This document shows positions 35,333 to 45,024 of a stretch of DNA of 60,251 bases, piece after piece (positions within the stretch are counted from its first letter, which is position 1; each line of letters opens with the position of its first letter). The position numbers and the translations under genes were made by a program. Origin of the DNA: Candidatus Heimdallarchaeota archaeon (GTDB taxonomy: Archaea > Asgardarchaeota > Heimdallarchaeia > JABLTI01); the NCBI GenBank assembly GCA_019058275.1, contig JAHLVW010000051.1:1-60251 (forward strand). The letters run 5' to 3'. Below the pieces are notes generated by a model. It was not told the DNA's origin. It saw only the letters and a list, made by a program, of their open reading frames with translations, and made no database searches.

Positions 35333-36373
35333 ATGTTGAGTGTTATGACAAGCAACGAAGTAACAGTATTGTTCATTTGGGAGGTCAGAGATGAGTTATG
35401 TGAATATTTAACAAAGGGATTAAGTAATATTCAAAATGTCAAATTGATTTTTCCAGAAAACACTGATCAAAAGACCTATCTCAAATATGCACCTGAAGTG
35501 GACATTATCGTTGGTTGGCGACCAACAGAAGAATTACTAGATACTGCAAAAAAACTCTCACTTTTTATCAATCCTGGTGTGGGGATTCAAGGAATTATTG
35601 ACCTTTTCCAAGAAATAAACAAGGAAAGGAAAATTGTTCTTGTTAATGGTCATGGCAATACTTACTTTACTGCTCAACATGCAGTTGCACTCCTTTTAGC
35701 ATTAACAAACAAATTAATTCCGCACCACAATTGGATGAAGGATGGACAATGGCGAAAGGGCGATGCAGATGCAAAATCAACTCCATTAAAGGAGAGGGAA
35801 ATTGGATTACTTGGTTATGGTTCAATTAACACAAAAGTCCACAAGTTCCTTTCTGGGTTCAACGTCAATTTCCATATTTTGAAACGTGATTGGAAGAAAG
35901 AAAGGGTAAAAGCATTTCCTACTCCAATTACAAAGTATACTTCCAATGAATTACTTGAGTTCTTGAAAGCTATAGATATACTAATTGTAGCAATTCCTTC
36001 TACAACAAAAACTAGAGGGATGATTGGGAAAAAAGAACTAGAACTACTTGGTGCAAATGGATTATTAGTAACTGTTGCTCGAGGTGAAGTAATAGACGAA
36101 GAGAGTTTGTTTACTGCTCTGAAAACTAAGTCAATTGCTGGAGCAGGCATTGATGTTTGGTATAATTATCGTCCAGAACCGGATGAGCATGGATGTAAGT
36201 TTCCATCAAAATTCCCTTTTAATGAATTAGACAATGTTGTTTTATCCCCACATCGAGGAGCATCACCTATGAGCGATCTAAAACGATGGAATGAAGTAAT
36301 TGATAATATTAGTCGTTTTGCTCGAGGTGAAAAGAAGTTTCTTAATATGGTTGATCTCGAGGAAGAATACTAA
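35333..36373 (+). CDS. D-isomer-specific 2-hydroxyacid dehydrogenase family protein
   Basis: The C-terminal Rossmann domain has GLLGYGSINTKV (about 160-172), then VAIPSTTKTRGMIGKKEL, the catalytic Arg in TVARGEVIDEESL and catalytic His in LSPHRGAS. These are the marks of NAD-dependent D-2-hydroxyacid dehydrogenases, which reduce 2-keto acids. The Rossmann loop ends in Ser-Ile-Asn where Gly is usual. ATG 35333 and ATG 35345 (MTSNEVTVL) are both plausible starts. Substrate (phosphoglycerate, glyoxylate or other) cannot be set from sequence. Confidence 0.85.
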   Translation: MLSVMTSNEVTVLFIWEVRDELCEYLTKGLSNIQNVKLIFPENTDQKTYLKYAPEVDIIVGWRPTEELLDTAKKLSLFINPGVGIQGIIDLFQEINKERKIVLVNGHGNTYFTAQHAVALLLALTNKLIPHHNWMKDGQWRKGDADAKSTPLKEREIGLLGYGSINTKVHKFLSGFNVNFHILKRDWKKERVKAFPTPITKYTSNELLEFLKAIDILIVAIPSTTKTRGMIGKKELELLGANGLLVTVARGEVIDEESLFTALKTKSIAGAGIDVWYNYRPEPDEHGCKFPSKFPFNELDNVVLSPHRGASPMSDLKRWNEVIDNISRFARGEKKFLNMVDLEEEY

Positions 36374-36426
36374 ATAAATTAAATAAAAATGAGAAATAGA
36401 AAAGTAAGATTATTAAAAAAATCAGT

Positions 36427-37161
36427 TTATTCAGTCTTTTTAGCAGTAGTTTTCTTTGCTGTTGTAGTGGTCTTTTTAGTAGTAGCTTTCTTTTCTGTGG
36501 TAGTTGTAGTTTTCTTTGCAGCAGTTGTTTTCTTCTCTGCTGGTTTCTTTGTTGTTGCAGTTGTTTTCTTTGGTGCTGCAGCTGGTTCCTTTTTCTCTGT
36601 TTTTGCGGCTGGTTTTGCTGGAGCTTTAGGAGCTGGTTTTGGTGCAGGTTTTGTTACTAGCCTCTTTTTAGTGGTTGTTTTCTTAGGGGTGCCAGAAGCA
36701 CTACCAACTTTCTTTCTCTGTAAGGTTTGTCTTTTCTTCTTCTTAGCAGAAATAGCTCTTTTTTGAGTTTGTTCAACATCGATTTGAGTTGGAATTGCTG
36801 ATATGAAACCTACTTGACCAGGTCTGTTTGTAATAAGAGCATAACCTTTTTCGGTTCTAATTAACGCTCCTTTGGTCATGACTTTTCGTCTGGTAAATTC
36901 CTTGTTTGCGGGATTTGCTTCTACATCAAGAATTCGTACTTTTTCGGTTTTACCAGTATTAGGATCAGCTAAATTACAGTAATCTATACGATAAGCTCTA
37001 TATTTGCTATTGCCACCAAGAGTTCTGATTTTTTTTACTCTAGGTTCACCTATAATTGTTTGAGCTTCAGGTCTACCTAGTTCAGATTTACGCTTTTCAT
37101 GGTGCTTTTTTAGTCGTGCGCCTGATTTTGTTCTACGACTAAGGCCTTGCCAACGTGCCAT
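36427..37161 (-). CDS. rps8e: Ribosomal protein S8e with a long Lys/Thr/Ala tail
   Basis: Residues 1-128 are a complete archaeal S8e (start MARWQGLSRRTKSGARLKKH, then LGGNSKYRAYR and the C-terminal ISAIPTQIDVEQ). Archaeal S8e normally ends near 125-130. Here about 115 more residues follow, made almost only of K, T, A, P and E (runs such as KKTTTTTEKKATTKK), a histone-H1-like basic, disordered tail. There is no stop or frame change at the junction. The tail may bind rRNA or DNA. Downstream of its stop is the D-2-hydroxyacid dehydrogenase, convergent. Confidence 0.9.
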   Translation of the reverse strand: MARWQGLSRRTKSGARLKKHHEKRKSELGRPEAQTIIGEPRVKKIRTLGGNSKYRAYRIDYCNLADPNTGKTEKVRILDVEANPANKEFTRRKVMTKGALIRTEKGYALITNRPGQVGFISAIPTQIDVEQTQKRAISAKKKKRQTLQRKKVGSASGTPKKTTTKKRLVTKPAPKPAPKAPAKPAAKTEKKEPAAAPKKTTATTKKPAEKKTTAAKKTTTTTEKKATTKKTTTTAKKTTAKKTE

Positions 37162-37422
37162 ATTATTTCAACAACCACAATATTTCTTTATATTCTATGC
37201 TTTCGCACTCTGACTGACTTTAAAACCTTTACTATTGTTTTCAGTGAGTAATTATTTTCCTCATCCAATGATTGTTCACTAATTTTTGGACTAATTAGTT
37301 TTACTCAGTAATTTATCATAGATTACTTTTGTATAAAAAAATTTGTTCAAAATTGACCTAATGAAAAAAAAATCAGCAAATGGGAAGCCTTGGGATAGCT
37401 TGAAAGAAGTTATCCCAATGTT

Positions 37423-37662
37423 TTATTTATCATTAACATCTTGTTTTGAAGTTTCATAGATTCTTGAGGTATTATTATCCCTTATATGGGCAGCACTTCG
37501 AGCTAGCTGAGTTATTATCATTTGAATATCGGAAGCATCCGCATCCTCCGGCCAATCGTCTTCATCAGACATATCAGCAATTGCTTTTAGGATCCCATAT
37601 TCAATCTCCTTTTGCTCAGTTTTGGAAGAACGAGAGTTATCCTGTTTATTTGTAATAGTCAT
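37423..37662 (-). CDS. Small acidic hypothetical protein
   Basis: The frame from Met at 37660-37662 (MTITNKQDNSRSSKTEQ) encodes about 79 residues with an acidic stretch (DMSDEDDWPEDADASD) and helical segments. An earlier Met at 37695 (MKPKLQERLA) would give 90 residues. No family recognised. It is divergent from the 37846 gene. The gap 37162-37422 has no gene apart from the S8e promoter region. Confidence 0.4.
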   Translation of the reverse strand: MTITNKQDNSRSSKTEQKEIEYGILKAIADMSDEDDWPEDADASDIQMIITQLARSAAHIRDNNTSRIYETSKQDVNDK

Positions 37663-37845
37663 AATTGCCAACCTTTCTTGCAATTTGGGCTTCAATACCT
37701 ATTCCATCTTTTAACACTAAAATAGTGCCTAATACCAAGATATCCCGTAAATGACATTAAGGGGAAGCGAATGACTTTTTATTAGGTTGTGACAATAAAC
37801 TTCTATAGATAAGAAAAATCTATGAACACATCAGGTGTTGATAAT

Positions 37846-38214
37846 ATGTCAAATAAGAAAACAAGCAATCCCTCTCTTATAAAACTAGCAGAAAATCTCT
37901 CTAAAGGGAACAAAAAAGGAGCATTATCAGCAATCAGATTTAGATTGAGTAGCTCTTTTGCTAACTATTATCAACATATAGTCTGGAAAGGATGGGAAAG
38001 AGCATTGAATCGAGATGAGCCCAATGCATTAATCTTTCAACTTCTAAATGGTCTTGCTTACAATGATGCAAAAAGAACATTTCAAGATCTCAAAAAGAAG
38101 AAGGCTGAAATCCTAATTCGAGACCATACACAAACAGACTTATCCAAACATTACATCTCTAGTTGGGTTTCTTTACTTGAAATTTATTGTGATATTCATC
38201 AAGAAAAACAATAA
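37846..38214 (+). CDS. Hypothetical helical protein, 122 aa
   Basis: ATG 37846 (MSNKKTSNPSLIKLAENL) is preceded by GGTG at 37834-37837 with an 8-nt gap, so it is chosen over ATG 37822. The protein is all-helical with a basic middle (AKRTFQDLKKKKAEIL) and aromatic-rich end. No family recognised. It is immediately upstream of the candidate origin and cdc6. Confidence 0.5.
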   Translation: MSNKKTSNPSLIKLAENLSKGNKKGALSAIRFRLSSSFANYYQHIVWKGWERALNRDEPNALIFQLLNGLAYNDAKRTFQDLKKKKAEILIRDHTQTDLSKHYISSWVSLLEIYCDIHQEKQ

Positions 38215-38251
38215 TTTAACTGATTGTTCAATCTTTCATTGTATCTATTCG

Positions 38252-38333
38252 AAAAGTTCCACTAGAAATAAAGGTTAGTAAATTTTATATATGATGAGTA
38301 CGATATCAGATATGTAAAAGTTCCACTAGAAAT
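38252..38333 (+). repeat. Two ORB-like direct repeats: candidate replication origin
   Basis: The 18-mer AAAAGTTCCACTAGAAAT occurs perfectly at 38252-38269 and 38316-38333, in the same orientation, with an AT-rich tract (AATTTTATATATGATG) between. A partial copy (TTTCCACTATTT) follows near 38341. The core TTCCACTAGAAA differs at two or three positions from the archaeal origin recognition box core TTCCAGTGGAAA bound by Cdc6/Orc1. The repeats lie 91-172 nt before cdc6. A TATA-like TTATATAA near 38361 could be the cdc6 promoter. Confidence 0.6.
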
Positions 38334-38423
38334 GGTGGTCTTTCCACTATTTACCGAATTATATAACTAAACTTCTATGCAAAATAGTGTATCAATAACA
38401 AATAGGAGACATGTAGAAAACAA

Positions 38424-39659
38424 ATGTCAGATCACCCATTAGACGCAATATTTGATAGATATATAACAAGTCCGAGCATATTCAAAAATCATGAAGTACT
38501 ACGACCCAGTCACATTCCTGATAAATTACCACATCGAGATTATGAAATACAATTTCTAGGAAAAGCTTTAGGAAGTGCACTAAGAAATAATAGACCAAGT
38601 AATATTTTCCTGTACGGTAAAACAGGAACAGGGAAAACGATAGTTTCTAAGTACGTTACTAAGTATCTACGTCAAAGGGCAGCATCAATTGGAAAGAATA
38701 TCATTGTGTCGCTTTTAAATTGTGTGGAAGTGGACACAGATTATCGGGTGCTAGCAAGATTATGTGGAGTAGTTGGAGAATCAGTACCCTTTACAGGATT
38801 ACCAACAGATGAGGTTTTTCAAAGATTCAAATCAAAATTGGACTCAAAGAAACAATTGCTTATAGTAGTAATTGATGAGCTTGACAAGTTGCATCATAAG
38901 AGTGGGGATAATGTCTTATATCAATTGACACGAATCAATTCGGATCTCAAAAAAGCTCAAGTCTCTTTAGTATGCATTACTAATGATCTTTCGTTTAAAG
39001 AAACTCTTGATCCAAGGGTAAGATCAAGTCTATCAGAAGAAGAATTAGTATTTAGACCATATAATGCGGGTCAGCTAGAAGACATTCTTAGCGAACGGGC
39101 AACAGAAGGATTTAATGATGGGGTATTAACAACAGGAGTAATTAGTTTATGTGCAGCACTTGCAGCTCAAGAGTGGGGTGATGCAAGAAGAGCTTTAGAC
39201 TTATTACGCGTTGCAGCAGAAATTGCTGAAAGAAATAGTGAAGAGAATGTCTCAGAAATTCACGTACGAAAAGCAACGAAGCAGATAGAGAAAAATACAA
39301 TTCAAGAAGTTTTGGTTTCTTTACCTGTTCAAACAAAAGTTGTTATGTGGTCAGTCTATGTCTTGGAAAAGAGCAAATTAAAGGTCATTACAACTGGCGA
39401 TATTTACAAGGTTTATCAAGAGCTTTGTAAAATTACTGCTTTAGACCCTATTACTCCCAGAAGGGTGAATTCGCTGCTAAATGAACTTTCTATGCTGGGA
39501 GTAGTCAATACTAAAGTTGTTAGTATGGGTCGTTATGGACGTACCACCAAAGTTTCTTTGTCCGTTTCACCTCGAGAGGTTCGTAACATTTTATGTGAGG
39601 ATTTCCATATCAAGAAAGTCTCTGACTTTTCTGCTGAACATTTACTAGAAACAAATTAG
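38424..39659 (+). CDS. cdc6: Orc1/Cdc6 origin-binding AAA+ protein
   Basis: The AAA+ domain has Walker A GKTGTGKT (about 65-72), Walker B VVIDELDKL (about 148-156), sensor 1 VCITNDLSF and sensor 2 around WGDARRALDLLRVA. A winged-helix domain fills about 300-400 (KVITTGDIYKVY, TPRRVNSLLNELSMLG). It binds origin boxes and loads MCM. AGGAG lies 16 nt upstream, a long gap. It heads a replication block with gins and mcm downstream on the same strand, beside origin-like repeats, which is the common archaeal layout. Confidence 0.93.
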   Translation: MSDHPLDAIFDRYITSPSIFKNHEVLRPSHIPDKLPHRDYEIQFLGKALGSALRNNRPSNIFLYGKTGTGKTIVSKYVTKYLRQRAASIGKNIIVSLLNCVEVDTDYRVLARLCGVVGESVPFTGLPTDEVFQRFKSKLDSKKQLLIVVIDELDKLHHKSGDNVLYQLTRINSDLKKAQVSLVCITNDLSFKETLDPRVRSSLSEEELVFRPYNAGQLEDILSERATEGFNDGVLTTGVISLCAALAAQEWGDARRALDLLRVAAEIAERNSEENVSEIHVRKATKQIEKNTIQEVLVSLPVQTKVVMWSVYVLEKSKLKVITTGDIYKVYQELCKITALDPITPRRVNSLLNELSMLGVVNTKVVSMGRYGRTTKVSLSVSPREVRNILCEDFHIKKVSDFSAEHLLETN

Positions 39660-39944
39660 GAATTTTTTTCCATCTTATCTTCATTAGCTTCCAATACTTT
39701 CGTTTATCTCCCCTACTAGAGCGCATATAATACTCCAATCATACCAACAAATTAGAACTTTCGTCTTAAACTGTAACATGCAACAAAAAAAACTGATGGA
39801 AAAAGAATATTAACTATAGATTAATCATGAACATATATGCTAAATTGATATTAGTGGTTAAGCAAAAATTAAATTAGCATGAATATTTGCTTTGATTGAC
39901 TCAAAAAGAGAAAGTTAAAGTATAATAAAGCAGGTGGATATTGT
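39660..39944. other. Gap between cdc6 and gins with short CTTTCGT motifs
   Basis: No gene is seen in these 285 nt. ACTTTCGTTT (39696-39705) and ACTTTCGTCT (39757-39766) are related motifs; the complement of the first contains AAACGAAAG, which occurs in full-length archaeal origin boxes. With only two short copies the link to the origin is weak. Confidence 0.25.
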
Positions 39945-40508
39945 TTGAGTGAATTTGATCCCAACTTGGAATTACAAAGAATAGTCTTTGATTTTGAAGA
40001 AAAGCCAGTTCAAATTAAATGTCTAGTTGACAACCCAACAGTTCAAATTGGATATGGTTCTATCAAACTAATTAAAGGTTCAGAGTTTAATGTTCCCTTG
40101 TGGATTGCTAGAATTCTATCTGAACAAAAAGTAGCTGAAGTCAAGAACATGAAAACCTTTGATATTCCTTACATGCAAACAATTTTGTGGGATGAATCCA
40201 AGAGTCAAACTCCTATTGAACTTGATCCAGACTTTTATCCTGTTGTTTCTTTACAAATTGAAGAATTGTCTAAGAAAACTGATCCCTATGCCTTACGAGA
40301 CAGAGAGCGAATGGAAGCTCTTCTTAAGGATATCATATCCAAGCGCAGGTTCAAAATTATCAAACTTTCACAAAAAGCTGGCAATCCATCTCCTTTCATT
40401 AAACACTTAGCTCCAGAAGAACTCTGGCTATTCAAGACATTACGTGATCAACTCCAAGAGTGGGAATCCTCTCTAGTTGATTGTACCAAAACTAATCCAT
40501 GTTTTTGA
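39945..40508 (+). CDS. GINS complex subunit, Gins23-like
   Basis: An N-terminal beta-rich B domain (GSIKLIKGSEFNVPLWIARI, LSEQKVAEV) is followed by a helical A domain (RDRERMEALLKDIISKRRFK, LAPEELWLFKTLRDQL). The B-then-A order is that of the archaeal Gins23/Psf2-3 class. GINS joins MCM and Cdc45/GAN in the replicative helicase. TTG 39945 is the start, with GGTGG 7 nt upstream. Its position directly before mcm, as in several archaea, supports the call. Confidence 0.75.
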   Translation: MSEFDPNLELQRIVFDFEEKPVQIKCLVDNPTVQIGYGSIKLIKGSEFNVPLWIARILSEQKVAEVKNMKTFDIPYMQTILWDESKSQTPIELDPDFYPVVSLQIEELSKKTDPYALRDRERMEALLKDIISKRRFKIIKLSQKAGNPSPFIKHLAPEELWLFKTLRDQLQEWESSLVDCTKTNPCF

Positions 40509-40563
40509 TAAGTTGCTATTCATAGTCTAAAGAGGGTTAAATTAAAAAAAATAAAGAAGCTTA

Positions 40564-42663
40564 ATGAAGATTGAAGAAGCGGGGAAAAATAAAGTGGTCT
40601 CAGATACAACCGACCCCGTTGCAGCCTATAATGAATTCATTAGAGAATTCCGCAATGAGGAAGGTAATTATATTTATCGTCAACAGATTCAAGAAATGAC
40701 TGTTGAAGGTGAAATTTCTCTAAAAGTAGATTTCGCTGATGTTATCAAATTTAATCCTGATTTGGCGCGTAAAACAATCGATGAACCAAAGGAGTTCATT
40801 GTTGCAGGAAATCGTGCAGTCGCAGAAGTAGTTGAAATCGAAGATTCTGATTATGCTTTCACTACTCGAGACTTTTTCATACGATTCTATAATATGGCTG
40901 AAGGTGAAACGATTTCTTTACGAGAGATTCGTGCTGAACATGTTGGCAAATTAGTCATGTTGAATGGCATTATTACTCGAGCAACCGAGGTAAAGCCTTT
41001 GCTTATTGAGGGGTTCTTTCAGTGTCAGAATTGTAATGAAATAATGATAAAAACTCAAGAGGAAGGTCGTTATAACCCTCCACATCATTGCGAAAATCCC
41101 GGCTGTGGTAGAGCTGGACCGTTCAAATTACTAACAGAGGAATCAAAGTTTATTGATTGGCAGAAAATTTGCATTCAAGAACGTCCTGAAAATTTACCAC
41201 CAGGACAAATGCCCCGATCAGTAACGATACTGCTCACTAATGATATGGTTGATACAGTTCGTCCAGGAGATCGTCTAGCAGTTGTTGGTGTGTTAAAATC
41301 CATACCAGATTTCTCTCAAAAAACAAGTGGAAAATTAGCAACTTTTCACATTAATATGAATACTAATTATATTTTACCAGAAGAAAAGGAATTCGAGTCA
41401 ATTGAAATTTCTGAGGAAGAAGAACAAGAAATCTTAGAATTAGCTAGAGATCCTTGGATTCATAAGAAAATCATTGATTCAATAGCACCATCAATTTACG
41501 GTAATGAAGACATTAAGGAATCAATTGCCTTACTCCTTTTTGGAGGTATTCCCAAAGTTTTACCAGACGGTCTAAAGATAAGAGGGGAAAGTAACATTCT
41601 AATGATTGGCGACCCAGGAACAGCTAAAAGCCAAATTCTTCGGTATGTTGCTTCTCTTGCTCCAAGAGGATTATATACCTCTGGCAAGGGAACTTCAGCA
41701 GCTGGTTTAACTGTTGCTGTTCTAAGAGATTCAGATACTGGAGATTTTACCCTTGAGGCTGGTGCGTTGGTATTAGCAGATAGAGGGGTATGTTGCATTG
41801 ATGAGTTAGACAAAATGCGAAAGGAAGACAGAAGTAGCATACATGAAGCACTTGAGCAAAGAACCGTTTCAGTTGCTAAAGCGGGTATTGTCGCTACGCT
41901 TAATGCTCGTTGTTCTATTATTGCTGCTGCAAATCCTAAATTTGGTCGTTATATTCCTTCCCGTAGTGCTGCTGAAAATATTAATCTTCCAGTTACCATT
42001 CTTTCAAGGTTTGATTTAATCTGGATTGTCAGAGATGAACCTGAAGGTGATTCAGATCAAATCAAAGCCAAGCACATCTTACGATTACATACTGTTGGTG
42101 TAGCTGAGAAGGAAGCACCCATTGATAAAGAGCTTATAAGAAAATACATTAGTTATGCTAAGCAAAACTCCAAACCAGTACTTTCTGAAGAAGCTTCAAA
42201 ACGTTTAGAAGAATTCTATTTGGAAATGAGAAAAGCTGGTGAGACAAGTGATTCTCCCATTGCTATCACTGCAAGGCAACTTGAATCTTTAATTCGTCTC
42301 ACCGAGTCAAATGCTCGCATGGCTTTAAGAAGTGAATGTTCAATTGATGATGCTGAAGCAGCCATACGTATACTAAAGGAATCTTTGAAACAAGTTGGTA
42401 TAGATCCTGAAACTGGCAAATACGATATTGATGTTGTTATGGTTGGTACCTCATCCTCTACGAGATCGAAGATTGAAACTTTAATGGACATAATTTCTGA
42501 AATGGAAGTAGAAAATAAAGGACAAGCAGTTTCAATTGAAAGGGTCATTGAAAAAGCTCAAGACTATGGTATGAATCGTGAATTCATCGAAAGAAACATC
42601 GAACGTATGCGTCAAGATGGAATGCTGTTCCAACCCAAAGCAGGTTACATCAAACGAACATAA
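40564..42663 (+). CDS. mcm: Replicative DNA helicase MCM
   Basis: The N-terminal domain carries the zinc finger (CQNC near 155, then HHCENPGCG). The AAA+ core has Walker A GDPGTAKSQ (about 349-357), Walker B CIDELDKM (about 411) and Arg finger SRFDL (about 480). A C-terminal winged helix is at about 620-699 (VIEKAQDYGMNREFIERNI). It is 699 aa, the normal length. It unwinds DNA at the fork as a hexamer. It lies 55 nt after the gins gene and is probably transcribed with it. Confidence 0.96.
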   Translation: MKIEEAGKNKVVSDTTDPVAAYNEFIREFRNEEGNYIYRQQIQEMTVEGEISLKVDFADVIKFNPDLARKTIDEPKEFIVAGNRAVAEVVEIEDSDYAFTTRDFFIRFYNMAEGETISLREIRAEHVGKLVMLNGIITRATEVKPLLIEGFFQCQNCNEIMIKTQEEGRYNPPHHCENPGCGRAGPFKLLTEESKFIDWQKICIQERPENLPPGQMPRSVTILLTNDMVDTVRPGDRLAVVGVLKSIPDFSQKTSGKLATFHINMNTNYILPEEKEFESIEISEEEEQEILELARDPWIHKKIIDSIAPSIYGNEDIKESIALLLFGGIPKVLPDGLKIRGESNILMIGDPGTAKSQILRYVASLAPRGLYTSGKGTSAAGLTVAVLRDSDTGDFTLEAGALVLADRGVCCIDELDKMRKEDRSSIHEALEQRTVSVAKAGIVATLNARCSIIAAANPKFGRYIPSRSAAENINLPVTILSRFDLIWIVRDEPEGDSDQIKAKHILRLHTVGVAEKEAPIDKELIRKYISYAKQNSKPVLSEEASKRLEEFYLEMRKAGETSDSPIAITARQLESLIRLTESNARMALRSECSIDDAEAAIRILKESLKQVGIDPETGKYDIDVVMVGTSSSTRSKIETLMDIISEMEVENKGQAVSIERVIEKAQDYGMNREFIERNIERMRQDGMLFQPKAGYIKRT

Positions 42664-42742
42664 TTAGTAACTATAAATTCAAAATTTCATTATAGTTCTT
42701 TAGAGTCCCTCCTCTAATATAAAATATCAATGAGATTTAATT

Positions 42743-44914
42743 ATGAAAATAAAGGATCTTGATTTGCCTACTGAGGTTATTCAGTTAGTTTTGAAACGAG
42801 GTTTTTCTTCCCTCTATCCTCCTCAAGCTAAGGCAATAAAGAGTGGTTTATTGGACGGAGAGAACCTTGTTTTAGCTGTTCCTACAGCATCTGGTAAAAC
42901 ACTTGTTGCTGAACTTGCAATGTTAAAAGCTATTCTGTCTCGAGGAGGAAAAGCACTTTATCTTGTTCCTCTTAAAGCTCTTGCTGCAGAGAAGTTTGAG
43001 GATTTCTCCGAATTTGAAGAACTCGGAATTAAAGTTATACAATCAACAGGTGATTTTGATTCTTCTGATTATCAATTGGCAAAATATGATTTGATTATTT
43101 GTACAAATGAAAAAGTCGATTCCCTTCTTCGACATGATATCAAATGGGCAAAAGACATTCAAATTATTGTTGCTGATGAAGTTCATCTTATTGATGATTC
43201 ACATCGGGGACCTACACTTGAAGTTGTTTTAGCTCGATTGAAGAAAATGCTTCCTTATACTCAAATTCTTGCTCTATCTGCAACAATTTTTAATGCTGAT
43301 GAAATCGCTGAATGGTTAGATGCTAAACTAGTTCAATCTGATTGGCGACCTGTTAAACTCTCAGAAGGAGTCTACTGGCAAGGAAGAGTAGGTTTTTCAG
43401 ATGGACATCAAATACAAATTCCTGTTGTGAACACAAAAAATCCTGAAGTGGATATAGCATTTAATACTATAAAGAATGCAGGACAAATTCTTGTTTTCGC
43501 GAATACTAGAGCTAGCTCTCAAGCTGCAGCAGAACGCATTAGTCAATCAATCAGTCGATTGCTAACTTTAGAAGAAAGAGACCAATTGTCTCTTTTAGCA
43601 GATAAAATGCTAACAGCTGGTGAAAAGACGAATCTTGTAGAACGATTAGTTAAAGTGATTCGAAAAGGAGTTGCTTTTCATCATGCTGGATTAAAACCTG
43701 AGCATAGAAAACTAATCGAAAGTAATTTCCGAAAAAATCTGATTAAATGTGTTACTGCAACACCCACTCTTGCTGCGGGAGTAAATTTACCTGCTAGAAG
43801 AGTTGTCATTTTATCGCTTACTAGATATGAAGTAGGAGTTGGTAGCAAACCAATTAAGGTTCTTGAGTATAAACAACAAGCAGGAAGAGCCGGAAGACCA
43901 AAATATGATAGCGAAGGGGAATCAATTATCATTGCTAAGAAACAAAGAGACGCTTCTCGTTTTATGGAGATGTATTGTCTTGGCGACACTGAAATGATTT
44001 GGTCAAAATTAGCGAATGAAAGTGCTCTGAGATCACACATTTTGGCAGCAATTGCTATAGGATATGTTGCTAATTTGAAAGAATTAGCTCAATTCATAAA
44101 AGAGACCTTCTTTGGCTATCAGAATGATATTAGCACAACCGAATTTCTAGTAAAGAAAGTATTAAAATTCTTAATTGATGAAGGAATGTTAGCAAATGAT
44201 GGTTCTAGTTTATCAGCTACAACATTTGGTAGAAGAGTTAGTCAATTATATATTGATCCTTTATCAGCAGTCATATTAAGAGATGGATTAAAGAAAGCCA
44301 ATGAAGCAGAAGATGAAATTACTGATATTGCGTATTTCCATCTAATTGCATCCACACCTGACCTAAGAAACTTGTATCTTAGACAGAAAGACCAAACTGA
44401 GCTTCAACGATTCTTATGGGATTATACAGATGGTTTTCTCTCAGATACCCCAGAAGAATGGGATCCTGATTATGAGTACTTCTTAATGACTTTAAAATCA
44501 GCATTATTACTTCAACAATGGATTCAAGAGAAATCTGAAGATGCAATAACGATGAGATTCAGCGTAGGAAGTGGAGACATTCTATATCTTACGGATAATG
44601 CCAAGTGGCTTCTTTACTCATCTATGGAAATAGCTAAACTCTTTAACTGCACCAATATTTCAAAAAACCTTAGAGAATTACATCTTAGAGTTGCTCATGG
44701 CATAAAGAAAGAACTTGTACCTCTTGTCAAGTTAAGAGGAATAGGAAGAGTTAGAGCTCGAATGCTATTCAATACTGGATTTAAAACAATAGCATCTTTA
44801 AGGAAAGCAGAAACAAGGGAACTTTCCCGGATACCATCAATTGGTCCTGAAATTGTTCGAAGTATTAAGGAACAAGTTGGTGAACCAATGTTAGATCAAG
44901 AGCTTGAAGTCTAA
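42743..44914 (+). CDS. hel308: Hel308-type superfamily 2 DNA helicase
   Basis: Motif I AVPTASGKT (about 45-53), motif Ia/b LVPLKALAAEKF, motif II DEVHLI (about 145-150), motif III LSATI, motif IV-VI including QQAGRAGRPKYD (about 378). The C-terminal HhH/ratchet region (about 640-723, LVKLRGIGRVRARMLF and IPSIGPEIVRSI) is as in archaeal Hel308. It translocates 3' to 5' and remodels stalled forks. It follows mcm by about 80 nt, extending the replication block. Confidence 0.93.
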   Translation: MKIKDLDLPTEVIQLVLKRGFSSLYPPQAKAIKSGLLDGENLVLAVPTASGKTLVAELAMLKAILSRGGKALYLVPLKALAAEKFEDFSEFEELGIKVIQSTGDFDSSDYQLAKYDLIICTNEKVDSLLRHDIKWAKDIQIIVADEVHLIDDSHRGPTLEVVLARLKKMLPYTQILALSATIFNADEIAEWLDAKLVQSDWRPVKLSEGVYWQGRVGFSDGHQIQIPVVNTKNPEVDIAFNTIKNAGQILVFANTRASSQAAAERISQSISRLLTLEERDQLSLLADKMLTAGEKTNLVERLVKVIRKGVAFHHAGLKPEHRKLIESNFRKNLIKCVTATPTLAAGVNLPARRVVILSLTRYEVGVGSKPIKVLEYKQQAGRAGRPKYDSEGESIIIAKKQRDASRFMEMYCLGDTEMIWSKLANESALRSHILAAIAIGYVANLKELAQFIKETFFGYQNDISTTEFLVKKVLKFLIDEGMLANDGSSLSATTFGRRVSQLYIDPLSAVILRDGLKKANEAEDEITDIAYFHLIASTPDLRNLYLRQKDQTELQRFLWDYTDGFLSDTPEEWDPDYEYFLMTLKSALLLQQWIQEKSEDAITMRFSVGSGDILYLTDNAKWLLYSSMEIAKLFNCTNISKNLRELHLRVAHGIKKELVPLVKLRGIGRVRARMLFNTGFKTIASLRKAETRELSRIPSIGPEIVRSIKEQVGEPMLDQELEV

Positions 44915-45024
44915 CAATTGCTTTAAAAAGCATGCTTTACACCAAGCAAAAAGTAATTATCTTCTTTCGTTAAAGTACTATTTTACACAGAAGTTGTTGT
45001 ACAACTACTTGGTTTTGTACTTAG

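Noticed and set aside
36389..36766. Plus-strand ORF rich in Val, Phe and Ala
   Set aside because: It is the antisense of the low-complexity Lys/Thr tail of S8e, and its composition follows from that.
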